Shown piece after piece: positions 45,267 to 55,087 of a DNA stretch of 64,000 bases. The stretch is from Candidatus Poseidoniaceae archaeon (lineage in GTDB: Archaea; Thermoplasmatota; Poseidoniia; Poseidoniales; Poseidoniaceae). Under the pieces are notes generated by a model. It was not told the origin of the DNA. It did not search any database and saw nothing but the letters and a program-made list of their open reading frames with translations. Every line of letters begins with the position of its first letter. The first letter of the stretch is position 1. The stretch is taken from the NCBI GenBank assembly GCA_938084675.1, contig CALKGM010000009.1:1-64000 (forward strand), written 5' to 3'. The position numbers and the translations under genes are program-made.

Positions 45267-45360
45267 ACTCTCCCCACCCTCGTTGATTATGGCAATGCCC
45301 ACCCTTCTTGAGGATTTGGCTGATAGGTCAACACGCTGTTAGAACTGTTGAGACGAAGAT

Positions 45361-48300
45361 TCAATCTTCATCATCGTCGTAATCATCATCGTAATCATCA
45401 TCGCCATCGCCATCGTCATCGCCATCGTCATCCCAGTCTTCATCTTCTTCGTCGAAGGCACCTTCACCGTAGTCGATGGAAGTCTTACTGGCTACAGTAA
45501 AGACAAGCGCGAGGGTGATGATAGATAGAATCACAAAGATCCAAGCGAGCGGATTTTCACGAACTGAGTCAAACCATCCAAGATATTCACCATAGGCAAT
45601 GGTCACAGCATGTTCAGCAGAGTTGTCATCATCGTTAGCTTCTGGAATCATATTTTCTTCGTCAACCACGACGCGAACCCGGTCTACTTCCTTGGATTCC
45701 CATTTTACGGTTAATGACAATGTTTCGCCCTGATTAATTCCAGCCACTGCGACCGTTTCGAAGGGAGTTTCATCATCACCGGCGTAGAATGAAACCATGA
45801 ATTGAGTCGTTGTGTTTCCACCAGCGTTGAACACGTCGGCAGTAACGTCAATCTTTGACCCGGGAGAAATATGGTCATCGCTCATTTCGATGTTGCTGAT
45901 TCGCAATTCAGGTCCAACAGCACCTAATCGTACCCATTGTCGCTCAAAGTCCGTATCGTCTACAGCAAGTTCAGGAATCGGACTTGCTTCCGAATTTGAC
46001 ACCACTGGGAATTGATTTCCAGCAGCATCGTATCCAGTCAAGTAGAATCCGACAAAGTCTCCTGCCTTGGGGACAATGGTTCCGCCTGCGGTAATATCTA
46101 GAACTCCTGTCCAGGTCACGGTTTGTCCATCTTGCTGCATTCCTAGAAGCGTTGAACCTGCACCGATGGTCATTGTACGAGTAGCATCGCGCATGACCCA
46201 ATGGACCATCTGCTTGGAACCTGTGAGGTCTGCATCTTCAGTTCCTTGGAACTCAACTGGGATTTGAGTGAGGTCGTTGCTGGCAGAGATATCAATCACG
46301 TTGAGTGGAGAGATTCGACGGGTCACACGAGGTGAAGCATCGTCAACTGTCACCTGTAGGGTCGTCGAAACCAATGTTCCGGTCATGTCTTCTCCCCGTC
46401 CTGGAATGTTTGTAATTGAAATCAAACACGTTCTGGAAGGAGAGGACTGTAGGGTGAGGGCGGATGAGAGAGGAACTTCTACTGAATAACCACCTTCGTC
46501 CGTGAGTGAACCATCAGACCACAAGTTCTCGCCATCAAAGACCTCAACAAGAATACCTACGTCTCGGGGAGCTGCGGTTTGGCTGCCTTCGTATACAACT
46601 CGTCCTGTAAAGGCCAAGCGGTCGTCTTTACGTACACGGCTACCGTCTGCAACTGGCCCAACACGGGGTTCACTGATATCTTCAACTTCAAAGTCGGTAG
46701 GTGAAAGCATCAAGTCATTTTCAACCCTAAAGGTGTGCTCAAGAATTAAAATTCGAGACGGATCTGGACTTCCAAGTTCTTTGTAAACAAGAGCAACGTC
46801 ACCCATTTCTTCATCTGGCCAATCCCAACTGATGATAAAGTTGAATTCCAACATAATCCACGGTAGACCCGATTCATTGGTCGTTTCAACCATGCTGCTT
46901 GTTGGGAGCAAATTGAGGTAAGGTGAATCGGACCAGAACGTGTTGTTCAAACCGGAGTACGAGATGCTCTGAGCATCTCGTTGAGGGTTTGGTCCTTCAA
47001 AATCAAAGACTAATGAGATGTACTCGAAGTCAATTGCAGTGTTAGCGTCAATGAATCCAAGTGAAATGGTTTGATGCATTCCAGCATAGACTGCTTCGTC
47101 ATCTTCGTGACCAAGCCATTCAAGTCCAGTGAATACCGCTGCTGAATCTTTTCGTGTCCGGAAGGTTGCATCATCGTACGAGAACCCTTCTTCCGATTCA
47201 AACTTGAGAAGTTCGTCTTCAGCATTCATGACCGTGTAGTGGAGCGGGTTACCGGCTTGGTCGCCACCGTCCCAATAATACGAGACTCTGCCCATATTGG
47301 GGTTACGAGAAGTGTCAATGTTTGTAATGAACCACTTTGAACGCTTCTCCGTGTTATTGGTCACAGTTTTGCTAGCATATTCTTCCGGGTCAGCCACACC
47401 GTTTCGATTCAAATCATGGTCTGCCTCAACCCAATACTTGAGTGTGAGTTCCATAGGATGGCCCACCTTGTCTTCAACAAGAACACGAATAGGCTGCTCG
47501 GTCGTAGCGGCTTCGTAAGATCCTTCTTCAGGAGCGACTGCCCTTCGTTCAGGATGTGTAGCATCGATCTTGAACGTGCGCCGCCAGTCAGCGTTAGGTT
47601 GCTGGACGTGGTCCGGGTTTCGTTCGTTATAGGTCTGTACTTCGTAGGTCATTCCATCAGGGACATCGATGTTTGGAAGATCAATCGATACGAAGAACGA
47701 ACCGTTGAAATTCGTGGTATCCCGAGCGGTACTCTCAACGTAGCCATTGCGTGAAACTCGTACGTCAAAAGCACTGTCTTTTGGAGCGTCTTGAGTATCT
47801 TGGAACCACATTGCGCCGGCAAAATGAATCTGGTCACCTGCTGCAACCCACGATTGGTCAGGGGTGTCAAGAGAAGTAACTCCTCCATCATTATCACGAA
47901 CCTTCAGCCAACCTAACCCAAAGGAGCGGTTGACTTCAAGACCCAATTCAGATGTGAGGGGGAGAGGAGCGTAACCCGCAGTTCCACTGTCGTCAAGGCA
48001 TCCCGTTCGGAAGCGGACGTTGCTTTGGTCTGGGAATTCACTTGTGACGTAAAACATCCAGTGGATTTCCAAAATCCCGTTGCTCTCAACTGAATATGAA
48101 TTTGAATCCATGACAACATACTGGCCTGGGTCGTTAGGAGCAGGGAATACATCCCCGTACTGCCAGGAAAGGATTGGATTGTTAGCCATAGAGTTGGTTC
48201 GTAGTTCAAGCTCTGCACTCACCATTGAAGTAGCACTTTCTCCGATAATGTGGCGAGTAACAACTTCGTAAGGCGTAATGCGCTCGTGAAGAATCTCGCC

Positions 48301-50433
48301 TTCAGGGATGGAAATATCAAGATTCACAGTTTGCATAATGTACGTAATTTGGAACGATTCCAGCGTCAAGATGCCCGCGGAACTGGAGGTCAAATCAATA
48401 GGAATATCTGCAATACCTGAACCCGTATCTGGAATCGCATTGTTCAATGTGCTTACAATCGAATTTCCAGCCGTGCTTGACGTGACGGTCAGAGGGCCAA
48501 GAAGGGCTCCACTTTGGGCAGAACGCTTGTAGACGCTCTTTCCGTCAATGTCAATCCCTGGTTGTTGTGGAGCATTGGAGTGCAATGCAACCGTTAGGTC
48601 GGAAAGGGACGGGCTGTATCTTGATTGTGAAGTTGAGAGTTCGATTCTCAGGCAGAGATAATATCCTGTCCCAGTCATTGATTTTGTTTGGTTTGGAGAT
48701 GTAAATTGAACGACCCCGCTACTGCTCGAACTACATGACGTACTCGAACTGTAGCCTAAATTGACCTTAACCGATGTTGAACTCGGCCTCGATTCATTCC
48801 AATCAACGGTTGCAGCAACAGTGGTTTTTGCTCCGCTACCCACATATTGGTAGGTGTAATAGTATCCAGAGGTTTGATAATTGGTGGTGTAACTTAATGC
48901 AATATCTCCGAGGACCGGTGTTTTTGAAGCAGAGCCATTTAGGGTAGCCCTCCATAACATTGAGTTCCCTGTACTTGAGAACATGACCTTCTGTCCTATT
49001 GAAGCAGCCTTCCATGTGGTACCGCCATCGTTTGAGAGGTCTACTCGGATGCTGGTTCCTGTAGGCGTTGAACCGAATACTCCGCTAAGCGTGATCGAAT
49101 CAATTGCTTGTGACAGACTCACGCTTTGCCCCACGATCATCTGGTTAGATGTCGAAGAAGAGCGGACATCAAAATGAGCACCGTCTCCGTAGACATGGAC
49201 GCGCCTTTGGCCTTGGGAGCAATATGATGCGTAATAATGACAGGAGAAGTAGACCTTGTGGTCGTCCGTGTCAACCATTCCATAGTGGCCTCCGCCCGGC
49301 ATTGTACGTTGACCTTGCGGATTCAAAAAGCCATTTTGTACGCTGAAATAGTAGTGAATGCTTTTGTAACCCGTGTTGTAATAATAGATGTTGTAAGCAA
49401 TGTTAGGCATGCTTACCGTAAGACCTGCCCCATAATCGTAGTAATAGGAAGTTGACATCATCAGCCATGAATTGTATACGACGGTTGGTGAAGCAGGGTT
49501 TACCTCTTTGACGTAATGATTCTGGGCAGAAGTATCGTAAATAGCAACATACATTTTCCCGGTATTATCATCAAAGTCAATACCAGTGACATAGTTTGGA
49601 TAATTGTAGTTGTACATGGCTTGACAGGTCCATTGGGTCTTAGCTGTGTTTAGGCTCCACTTTGAAACGCTGTAATAGGAATAATGTGCAGTGTAAATAT
49701 CGCCGTTATAGATGTCAGCATCGTGAATACTTCGGTAGGCGTTGGTATTGCACGGTGAGCCGTAAGAAATCGATGCCGTACCCAGATAAACACCTGTTGT
49801 TGCGTTGTATCGCTGGATGGTTGGGAGGCTAGTCATGGAAGTTGAGGAGTATCGGAGAACATGGATTTGGTCATCTGATACGGGGACGGTGACGCCGGTG
49901 TAGGTCCATGAGCCACCAGTAACGGTAATATCGCTGTATTTTTTGGTAGGACTCACATATCCTTGGTCGCTAAGTGCAACGAACTCACCTGTTGTATTCA
50001 TTGTTGCACTGCCAATTTGGCTGACTTGGCTTGAACTGCTGAACTGTGGAGAATATTGTGTTGGGTTACCCTTCAGGTAGACCGATTGGCCAGTGACTTC
50101 GAGATTGTCACGGTAAACCGTTTGGAACGGCGAGGGGGCACTGCTGCTCTTTCCTTGGATTCTCGAATCTCCTTCGCCACCATAATGATCGTTCGTTGAG
50201 AAGTTGGTCCACGCGGTTTGACTTGCGTCTCCACGCAGGTTAAATTCTGCCGAGGTTACTTCAGCTCCATATGGAATTGAAACAACACCTGCCGCACCGT
50301 TGCCGGTTTGGGAGAACGTGTGAGAATAACTGGTTGACCCGTCCTTAAATTGGGTTTCAGTTGTCGATGCAATCGCTAGAGGCGAGAGCATTGATACTAC
50401 AAAAAGAAGCGAAAGAAAGATTGCACGACGCAT
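45361..50433 (-). CDS. Giant secreted surface protein 2 (CARDB domain, acidic cytoplasmic tail)
   Basis: A 1,690-residue protein. The signal peptide is at residues 1-22 (LSLLFVVSMLSPLAIA). Residues about 100-420 are rich in Tyr, Ser and Asn and read like a beta-propeller-type region (repeated YNGDIYTAHY/GKMYVAIYD-like strands). Later beta-sandwich modules include one near residue 1000 with an EF-hand-like loop (DHDLNRNGVADPEEY) shared with giant protein 1. A CARDB domain (LRISNIEMSDDHISPGSKID) lies just before the C-terminal helix (PLAWIFVILSIITLALVFTV). The tail is almost pure Asp/Gly/Tyr/Glu. ATG at 50433 follows GGTGGAAATC; a GTG nine bases earlier is possible. Structural or adhesive role inferred. 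Confidence 0.85.
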   Translation of the reverse strand: MRRAIFLSLLFVVSMLSPLAIASTTETQFKDGSTSYSHTFSQTGNGAAGVVSIPYGAEVTSAEFNLRGDASQTAWTNFSTNDHYGGEGDSRIQGKSSSAPSPFQTVYRDNLEVTGQSVYLKGNPTQYSPQFSSSSQVSQIGSATMNTTGEFVALSDQGYVSPTKKYSDITVTGGSWTYTGVTVPVSDDQIHVLRYSSTSMTSLPTIQRYNATTGVYLGTASISYGSPCNTNAYRSIHDADIYNGDIYTAHYSYYSVSKWSLNTAKTQWTCQAMYNYNYPNYVTGIDFDDNTGKMYVAIYDTSAQNHYVKEVNPASPTVVYNSWLMMSTSYYYDYGAGLTVSMPNIAYNIYYYNTGYKSIHYYFSVQNGFLNPQGQRTMPGGGHYGMVDTDDHKVYFSCHYYASYCSQGQRRVHVYGDGAHFDVRSSSTSNQMIVGQSVSLSQAIDSITLSGVFGSTPTGTSIRVDLSNDGGTTWKAASIGQKVMFSSTGNSMLWRATLNGSASKTPVLGDIALSYTTNYQTSGYYYTYQYVGSGAKTTVAATVDWNESRPSSTSVKVNLGYSSSTSCSSSSSGVVQFTSPNQTKSMTGTGYYLCLRIELSTSQSRYSPSLSDLTVALHSNAPQQPGIDIDGKSVYKRSAQSGALLGPLTVTSSTAGNSIVSTLNNAIPDTGSGIADIPIDLTSSSAGILTLESFQITYIMQTVNLDISIPEGEILHERITPYEVVTRHIIGESATSMVSAELELRTNSMANNPILSWQYGDVFPAPNDPGQYVVMDSNSYSVESNGILEIHWMFYVTSEFPDQSNVRFRTGCLDDSGTAGYAPLPLTSELGLEVNRSFGLGWLKVRDNDGGVTSLDTPDQSWVAAGDQIHFAGAMWFQDTQDAPKDSAFDVRVSRNGYVESTARDTTNFNGSFFVSIDLPNIDVPDGMTYEVQTYNERNPDHVQQPNADWRRTFKIDATHPERRAVAPEEGSYEAATTEQPIRVLVEDKVGHPMELTLKYWVEADHDLNRNGVADPEEYASKTVTNNTEKRSKWFITNIDTSRNPNMGRVSYYWDGGDQAGNPLHYTVMNAEDELLKFESEEGFSYDDATFRTRKDSAAVFTGLEWLGHEDDEAVYAGMHQTISLGFIDANTAIDFEYISLVFDFEGPNPQRDAQSISYSGLNNTFWSDSPYLNLLPTSSMVETTNESGLPWIMLEFNFIISWDWPDEEMGDVALVYKELGSPDPSRILILEHTFRVENDLMLSPTDFEVEDISEPRVGPVADGSRVRKDDRLAFTGRVVYEGSQTAAPRDVGILVEVFDGENLWSDGSLTDEGGYSVEVPLSSALTLQSSPSRTCLISITNIPGRGEDMTGTLVSTTLQVTVDDASPRVTRRISPLNVIDISASNDLTQIPVEFQGTEDADLTGSKQMVHWVMRDATRTMTIGAGSTLLGMQQDGQTVTWTGVLDITAGGTIVPKAGDFVGFYLTGYDAAGNQFPVVSNSEASPIPELAVDDTDFERQWVRLGAVGPELRISNIEMSDDHISPGSKIDVTADVFNAGGNTTTQFMVSFYAGDDETPFETVAVAGINQGETLSLTVKWESKEVDRVRVVVDEENMIPEANDDDNSAEHAVTIAYGEYLGWFDSVRENPLAWIFVILSIITLALVFTVASKTSIDYGEGAFDEEDEDWDDDGDDDGDGDDDYDDDYDDDED
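45364..45440 (-). repeat. Trinucleotide-rich tract encoding the acidic tail
   Basis: A run of ATC/GTC/GCC-type triplets (plus strand) encodes the Asp/Gly/Tyr tail of giant protein 2. It is prone to slippage and could differ between strains. Confidence 0.7.
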
Positions 50434-50471
50434 GATTTCCACCTACAGGTGGTTCCCCACTATTCGCATTG

Positions 50472-50480
50472 CATATGAAG
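50472..50480 (-). promoter_or_regulatory. TATA-like box of giant surface protein 2
   Basis: CTTCATATG on the minus strand, centre about 42 nt upstream of the ATG, related to the TTTCATATA boxes elsewhere in the window. Confidence 0.5.
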
Positions 50481-50583
50481 GATGCCCCTAGAGGTTACTT
50501 CCTCACCCATCAGCGACAGGGTTCCAAGAAACGAAAACCGAGGGTTCAAGAGGCTACCCGCCATGGGTTAAACAGGTGAGTCT

Positions 50584-50976
50584 ATGAGCGAAAAGAAATC
50601 CTTCCTCCCCCGCATGTGGGAATCCCAATACGGAAAGCAGTACGGAATTACTGCAATTGTTTCTGGTGCAAGTGGTGCTTTACTCGCTATTTGCGCATAC
50701 CAACTGTTATTCTTGCAAGACCATTCCGAATGGAGCAAACACACTGGATTGGCATTGACGCTCGGATTTGTTTCGACAATCATGTTTCTCTTGTCGTTCC
50801 CCGAATTTCTTAGATTCCGTGGACACATCAACACCCTTGAGGAGATCATGGAAATCCAATCAACTGCTGAATTACGCCGCCAAAAGAACGACGGAGACCT
50901 CTCTGCTCAAATCCTTGGAGCAGGATATCTCGCTCGATGGAATGAATTCCTTGATAGCAGAGGCCTCCGCAGATAA
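50584..50976 (+). CDS. Small two-helix membrane protein
   Basis: A 130-residue protein with two membrane helices (about residues 22-44 and 56-76) joined by a short loop. The C-terminal half is helical and charged (HINTLEEIMEIQSTAELRRQ), probably cytoplasmic. No family was recognised. AGGTGAG lies just before ATG. It ends 15 nt before the signal peptidase gene on the same strand and is probably co-transcribed, so it could be an accessory to protein export; that is inference only. Confidence 0.75.
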   Translation: MSEKKSFLPRMWESQYGKQYGITAIVSGASGALLAICAYQLLFLQDHSEWSKHTGLALTLGFVSTIMFLLSFPEFLRFRGHINTLEEIMEIQSTAELRRQKNDGDLSAQILGAGYLARWNEFLDSRGLRR

Positions 50977-50991
50977 GCACGAGGAGAACCA

Positions 50992-51975
50992 ATGTCAGGC
51001 CAAGACCCGTTCAAATCCTTGGTTCTGGAAATCGCTCTTGCAGTCGGCATGATTGCATGTTTGGTCCTGGCTCTTTTCATCCACACCGGCTCAATGCCAC
51101 CTCTTGTTGTGGTTGAATCAGAATCGATGATCCACGATGAAGATGGAGAAGTAGGTAGTATTGATGCTGGAGACCTCATCTTAGTACACGATAACCCTGC
51201 AGATACCATCGTCACCTTTGCAGAAGCTTCCGATAGAAACCATCCTTCCTACGGATACGAAATGCATGGGATGGAGGGTGACGTCATCATCTACGCTAAG
51301 AACGGCGAAGATGGAACTCCGATCATCCACCGTGCAGTGCTGAGAGCCGTTGCTGAAACGACAACTGTCCCAGACCGAATGGCAACGTCACCGTGTCCTG
51401 CTGAAACATCGTATGACGAGGAACTCGTCGGACCCGATGGAGAACTTGGCGCCTGTATTTGGACATGGACCGTCCCCGGAACTTCAGCCATCAATGTCAG
51501 CACCATCACGATTCAATTTGACGGCGCGGATGCGGGTTTTTACGACTGCAAACGACCCGCTCATGGGAACGTTGAGTCACACCTAGTGGTTTGGGATTGG
51601 CGGCCTGAGCACGAAGGAATACTCACCCTAGGAGATAACAACCAATGTTCAGTTGACCAAGGTGCTTCCGCCACCAATGGCTCAGCCGGTGTACACGGGC
51701 AGAACAGCGTAGTTGGTCCCATCCGAGACACCTGGGTTTTGGGTGTTGCAGGTGGCGAGTTACCCTGGATCGGAACGGTAAAACTGATGGTTGGTGGACC
51801 AAACTCATATGGAACACAAGACGTTCCCAACTCTTCATTCTTAGCCCTCTTTACACTCATTGCTGTGGTTCTTCTTTCGCCACTGTTTACTGAGCGGGCC
51901 TTCAAGAACATTCTTGCAGGGGCTCCTGAATTGAAAGAGGTTTACCTTGAGGATTCGCTCAAAGAATCGGAATAA
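50992..51975 (+). CDS. Archaeal signal peptidase I (S26B, Sec11-like)
   Basis: A 327-residue membrane protease that removes signal peptides. An N-terminal helix (residues 10-30) precedes PPLVVVESESMIHD with the catalytic Ser, GDLILVHD, GDVIIYAK, and PIIHRAV, where the His replaces the bacterial Lys as in Sec11. Then comes LTLGDNNQCSVDQG with the Asp box. A C-terminal helix (FLALFTLIAVVLLSPLF) is present. A long insertion between the His box and the Asp box with four cysteines makes it larger than most archaeal enzymes. GAGGAGAACCA precedes the ATG. Its end overlaps the convergent RNase H-fold gene by 34 bp. Confidence 0.88.
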   Translation: MSGQDPFKSLVLEIALAVGMIACLVLALFIHTGSMPPLVVVESESMIHDEDGEVGSIDAGDLILVHDNPADTIVTFAEASDRNHPSYGYEMHGMEGDVIIYAKNGEDGTPIIHRAVLRAVAETTTVPDRMATSPCPAETSYDEELVGPDGELGACIWTWTVPGTSAINVSTITIQFDGADAGFYDCKRPAHGNVESHLVVWDWRPEHEGILTLGDNNQCSVDQGASATNGSAGVHGQNSVVGPIRDTWVLGVAGGELPWIGTVKLMVGGPNSYGTQDVPNSSFLALFTLIAVVLLSPLFTERAFKNILAGAPELKEVYLEDSLKESE

Positions 51976-52709
51976 CCAGCCCTCCAAAGTGCTTCTTCCA
52001 TCGTTAACCCACCGCAGGCAACACTGTGGGCTTCTTGCAGCGAAATGGTAAGGGTTCCTTTGGAACGCTTTCGACTTAATCTTTGGATATTACGAAGTTC
52101 TCCTTCGGTTGGCTCTACCGTTCGCCTTGCTAACACGGGGTCGCCTTTGAGCAGGGCGATTTTGAGGGCGGACGAAGCGTGTTCATGCCTACCAGTCCCT
52201 CGACTGGTTCGGTGTTCATTCACCTGTGATACTTGGTATCCTTCACTCAAAAAGCGATTGATGAGGCGATCTCGGTGAAGGGGCGAACCATGACCAATCC
52301 GAACATCTACGACCATTGGGCCGTACACGCGAACCAAGCCAATCACGTGAGAAACAGCGTCCTCAACCGATTCATCTTGGGATTTGCCAAGCAACATTCC
52401 TTCAACCAACCACGCACACCCCGGGCGAGGCCCCGGGTCAATTCCAACTGTTAAACGATGAACGACATCCAATTCTCGGAATGAACGATAGAGCTGGAGA
52501 ACCGCTTCCTTCACCGTATCCGCTGTCGCACCGATTCCATTTCCCCCTAAGCGCTCAACTTCATCAGGCGTCCCAAACCACCAACCCTTCGGGTCAGGGA
52601 GGTCTTGTTCCAAGTCGACCAACTGAGCATTGAGGTGTTTCAACTGGAGTTCTCGTAGGAGGCGATATGCCATGCGAAAATCATTGGTTCGCACGTAGAC
52701 CGTCTGCAC
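51942..52709 (-). CDS. RNase H-fold (RuvC-like) protein
   Basis: A 255-residue protein. The N-terminal 75 residues form a mixed alpha/beta domain. VGIDPGPRPGCAWL near residue 90 is the first strand of an RNase H/RuvC-like fold with its catalytic-type Asp. Later come VVDVRIGHGSPLHRDRLINR and VSQVNEHRTS, where a second acidic residue would sit, and HEHASSALKIALLKG, where family members often place a further Asp but Ser or His is seen here. Archaeal relatives are annotated as predicted nucleases. The start is a GTG at 52709. It is divergent from the Hjc-like gene (128 bp). Whether it is catalytic is uncertain. Confidence 0.7.
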   Translation of the reverse strand: MQTVYVRTNDFRMAYRLLRELQLKHLNAQLVDLEQDLPDPKGWWFGTPDEVERLGGNGIGATADTVKEAVLQLYRSFRELDVVHRLTVGIDPGPRPGCAWLVEGMLLGKSQDESVEDAVSHVIGLVRVYGPMVVDVRIGHGSPLHRDRLINRFLSEGYQVSQVNEHRTSRGTGRHEHASSALKIALLKGDPVLARRTVEPTEGELRNIQRLSRKRSKGTLTISLQEAHSVACGGLTMEEALWRAGYSDSLSESSR

Positions 52710-52837
52710 AGAGTTACCTTGTTCCCCGTCCCGTTCTAAGGTATCGGTGACGGCTCATGGGCATAAATCGCTAAAACTGTCACTGCGGCGGGCTTCCTTC
52801 CGAAGTCATCAAGAACGATGGACAACGATGCTGCAGT

Positions 52838-53521
52838 ATGACGAGCGCCTATGAGCGGGAACTCCGTGAGGTCCTAGCAGGCACTGAAAAGGGAGTAAAG
52901 GCCGTGACGAGGTCATGCTCTCCAGATGAGAAGCAACGGATGTTTCTGATTCAACGTCGGCCGTTTTTAGTGGTCCGAGCAGCAGGTTCGGGGATGGAAG
53001 GAAGCGGAGACCTTCTTGCGCTTCGGGGCGATTGTTGCTTTCCTATTGAAGTCAAAACCACGAAAGCGGATAAACTGTATTTTTCAGGACGAACTAAAGA
53101 TCAGCTGAACGCCATGATCCGAGAAGGTGAGCGCTCCAACCTCATGCCACTCTACGCCCACAGAAGAAAAGGTGTTCGTGGAGATTCATGGAGGATTTTT
53201 CGCGTTGAAACCCAGGGACTTTCCGGAACATTGAGACGACTTATGTCCCATATTCCCGCGCTCCCTCTCAATCGGAATGGCACTCCGTTCATCGATTGGG
53301 AACAGGGGATGCCGCTCAACAAATTCATTTCACTGCTCTGCTCTCATGAAGACGAAAGTACCACCGCCTTGAATAAGTTGAAACAACGTGCTGAGAAGCA
53401 AGGTGTTGAAACAAGTGTTGCACGCTCTTCACCAAGTAAAACAAGTCAAGACATCTTAGCAGAATTGGAACGACGTCGCTCATCAGTCGTGACTCAAATC
53501 CTCAGAAATAAGGAACGATGA
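52838..53521 (+). CDS. Hjc-like PD-(D/E)XK nuclease
   Basis: A 227-residue protein. YERELREVL at the N-terminus with its conserved Glu, then VRAAGSGMEGSGDLLALRGDCCFPIEVKTTK, the core of archaeal Holliday-junction resolvases: the catalytic GD and the E-V-K of the PD-(D/E)XK motif are present, followed by a QLNAMIREGER helix and a LMPLYAHRRK strand. Compared with Hjc (about 120-140 residues) there is a 25-residue insertion after the first helix and a C-terminal extension of about 90 residues that ends in a charged helix. It may be a resolvase or a related repair nuclease. The stop overlaps the convergent protease gene by 20 bp. Confidence 0.75.
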   Translation: MTSAYERELREVLAGTEKGVKAVTRSCSPDEKQRMFLIQRRPFLVVRAAGSGMEGSGDLLALRGDCCFPIEVKTTKADKLYFSGRTKDQLNAMIREGERSNLMPLYAHRRKGVRGDSWRIFRVETQGLSGTLRRLMSHIPALPLNRNGTPFIDWEQGMPLNKFISLLCSHEDESTTALNKLKQRAEKQGVETSVARSSPSKTSQDILAELERRRSSVVTQILRNKER

Positions 53522-54977
53522 GCGTGAATAAAAGCATCCCCAAAAGCGCGAGTGAAGAATAACTTGATGCGCGTTGAGACAAGTGGTCGACCCACATTGG
53601 ATGCAAATCCCATAACTTGAGTTTACGTCCAAGCCGTTTCAGGCCACTCAGCCATGAATGCACGATATCTTTCAGCATATGGCCTCCGTCAAAGGGAACC
53701 ATTGGGATAAGATTGGTAAATCCGAGGAGAATATTGACCCACATGAGCCAAAACAAGAAACTCGTGATGAACAATAATCCGTTGGTTCCGAGGATTGAGG
53801 CCATCACTCCATCTCCCGCTACTAACAACGATTCTTCAAAAGGATGAATCGCAACGCCATTGAGTTCAAAGGGCAGAATCATGATTCCAATCAAATGAAA
53901 CGGAACCGAGGTGGCTCGCTGGCTCAATGTCGCGTCGCAACCGCACATGAGGTCAAAGCGTGGACCAATGGGTCCGGCAAGGCGGTCAATTCCTGAGGTC
54001 CCTTCAGAGATTCCCACAACCCCGAGGAACGCGGTCCCCGGTTCAACACCCTGCGCTGCAAGTGTTTCGTTATTCGAACCCAAGCTCAAGCGGTAGGCAT
54101 GATAGTCTGTTAGTGTCACAGTTAGCGTCTCTCGTTCGCCGTCGGAATGACGCACGACAAGGTCAACAACATCATTCGCTCCATACAGCGCCAATGTTTC
54201 TCTAAAAGATTCTGTACTCGTAACCGGTTCTCCGTTAATGGAAACAACAGTGTCCCAAGGCTGCATCCCTGCGTCATATGCACCCTGATCTACCACGATA
54301 TCTCGGACGTGTACGCCCTCTTCGGCAGCCACAAAACTTCCAGCAATCCCACCGAGTAAAAGGAGCATGATGAAGGACGCAAACAGATTTGTTGCTGGGC
54401 CAGCGGCAAACATCCGCAAACGCTCTCTCCTAGGTGCTCTGAAAAGTTCCTCTGACTGCGGCTCAGCAAAGGCGCCAAGAGGGAGCGGTCCCAATTGAAG
54501 AAGGCCAAAAGAGCGGATTCGCATACCATGGCCTCGGGCGAGTAAACCGTGTCCTAATTCATGTATGACCAACGATACAACGAAGGCCATAACTCCCCAT
54601 CCAAGTGGAATCACCGGATTGATTCCAGGAATCGCCACGAGTTCGCTGGCAGTAGGTGGAGGGGCTGTTGAAGGGTACAAGATCGTAGAAATGAAGGCAA
54701 GCGGGACCAAGAGACCCACCACTAGCATTGCAATCGAGCATACCCAAAGAGATAGTTCGCCGTATGCTCTCCAAAATCTTCTGGGTCTTGCGAGGCGTTC
54801 AAGCAGTCTCTGACCACGTTGAGTTCGGACCATCAAAACGATACCTAGGGCCCGCGTTGCATTCCATCTGTCCAGTGTCCCGTTGCGCTCCCAAGTTTTA
54901 ATGAGAATATACCAGGCAAATAGCAGTATGAGAAGCAGACTCCAGTCCGCTTGAATTGAACCCCAACTGCCCACCAT
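53502..54977 (-). CDS. Site-2 protease (M50) with PDZ domain
   Basis: A 491-residue intramembrane metalloprotease. Helices at the N-terminus and near residue 80 precede VSLVIHELGHGLLARG with the zinc-binding HExxH near 138. A PDZ-like domain follows (about 229-292; GAYDAGMQPWDTVVSINGEPV), and the third zinc ligand lies in NLIPMVPFDGGHML near 430. These proteases cut membrane-embedded substrates, often regulators. The start at 54977 (MVGSWGSIQADWS) was chosen because the open frame beyond it runs over the divergent neighbouring gene and has no hydrophobic pattern. Signal peptidase and site-2 protease within 4 kb may reflect envelope quality control. Confidence 0.9.
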   Translation of the reverse strand: MVGSWGSIQADWSLLLILLFAWYILIKTWERNGTLDRWNATRALGIVLMVRTQRGQRLLERLARPRRFWRAYGELSLWVCSIAMLVVGLLVPLAFISTILYPSTAPPPTASELVAIPGINPVIPLGWGVMAFVVSLVIHELGHGLLARGHGMRIRSFGLLQLGPLPLGAFAEPQSEELFRAPRRERLRMFAAGPATNLFASFIMLLLLGGIAGSFVAAEEGVHVRDIVVDQGAYDAGMQPWDTVVSINGEPVTSTESFRETLALYGANDVVDLVVRHSDGERETLTVTLTDYHAYRLSLGSNNETLAAQGVEPGTAFLGVVGISEGTSGIDRLAGPIGPRFDLMCGCDATLSQRATSVPFHLIGIMILPFELNGVAIHPFEESLLVAGDGVMASILGTNGLLFITSFLFWLMWVNILLGFTNLIPMVPFDGGHMLKDIVHSWLSGLKRLGRKLKLWDLHPMWVDHLSQRASSYSSLALLGMLLFTLIVPYF

Positions 54978-55087
54978 GAACAGCCGACGGCCTGTTCTGC
55001 CTTGAACGTTGATATGGGTCTTGGAACAAAAATTGAACAAACCTTCATGATGGGTAGGCGGGTCCTGGAACCGTGCTAAACTACAAC

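Noticed and set aside
45364..45440. Triplet-rich tract considered as a microsatellite or CRISPR-like repeat.
   Set aside because: It lies in frame at the end of giant protein 2 and simply encodes its Asp-rich tail.
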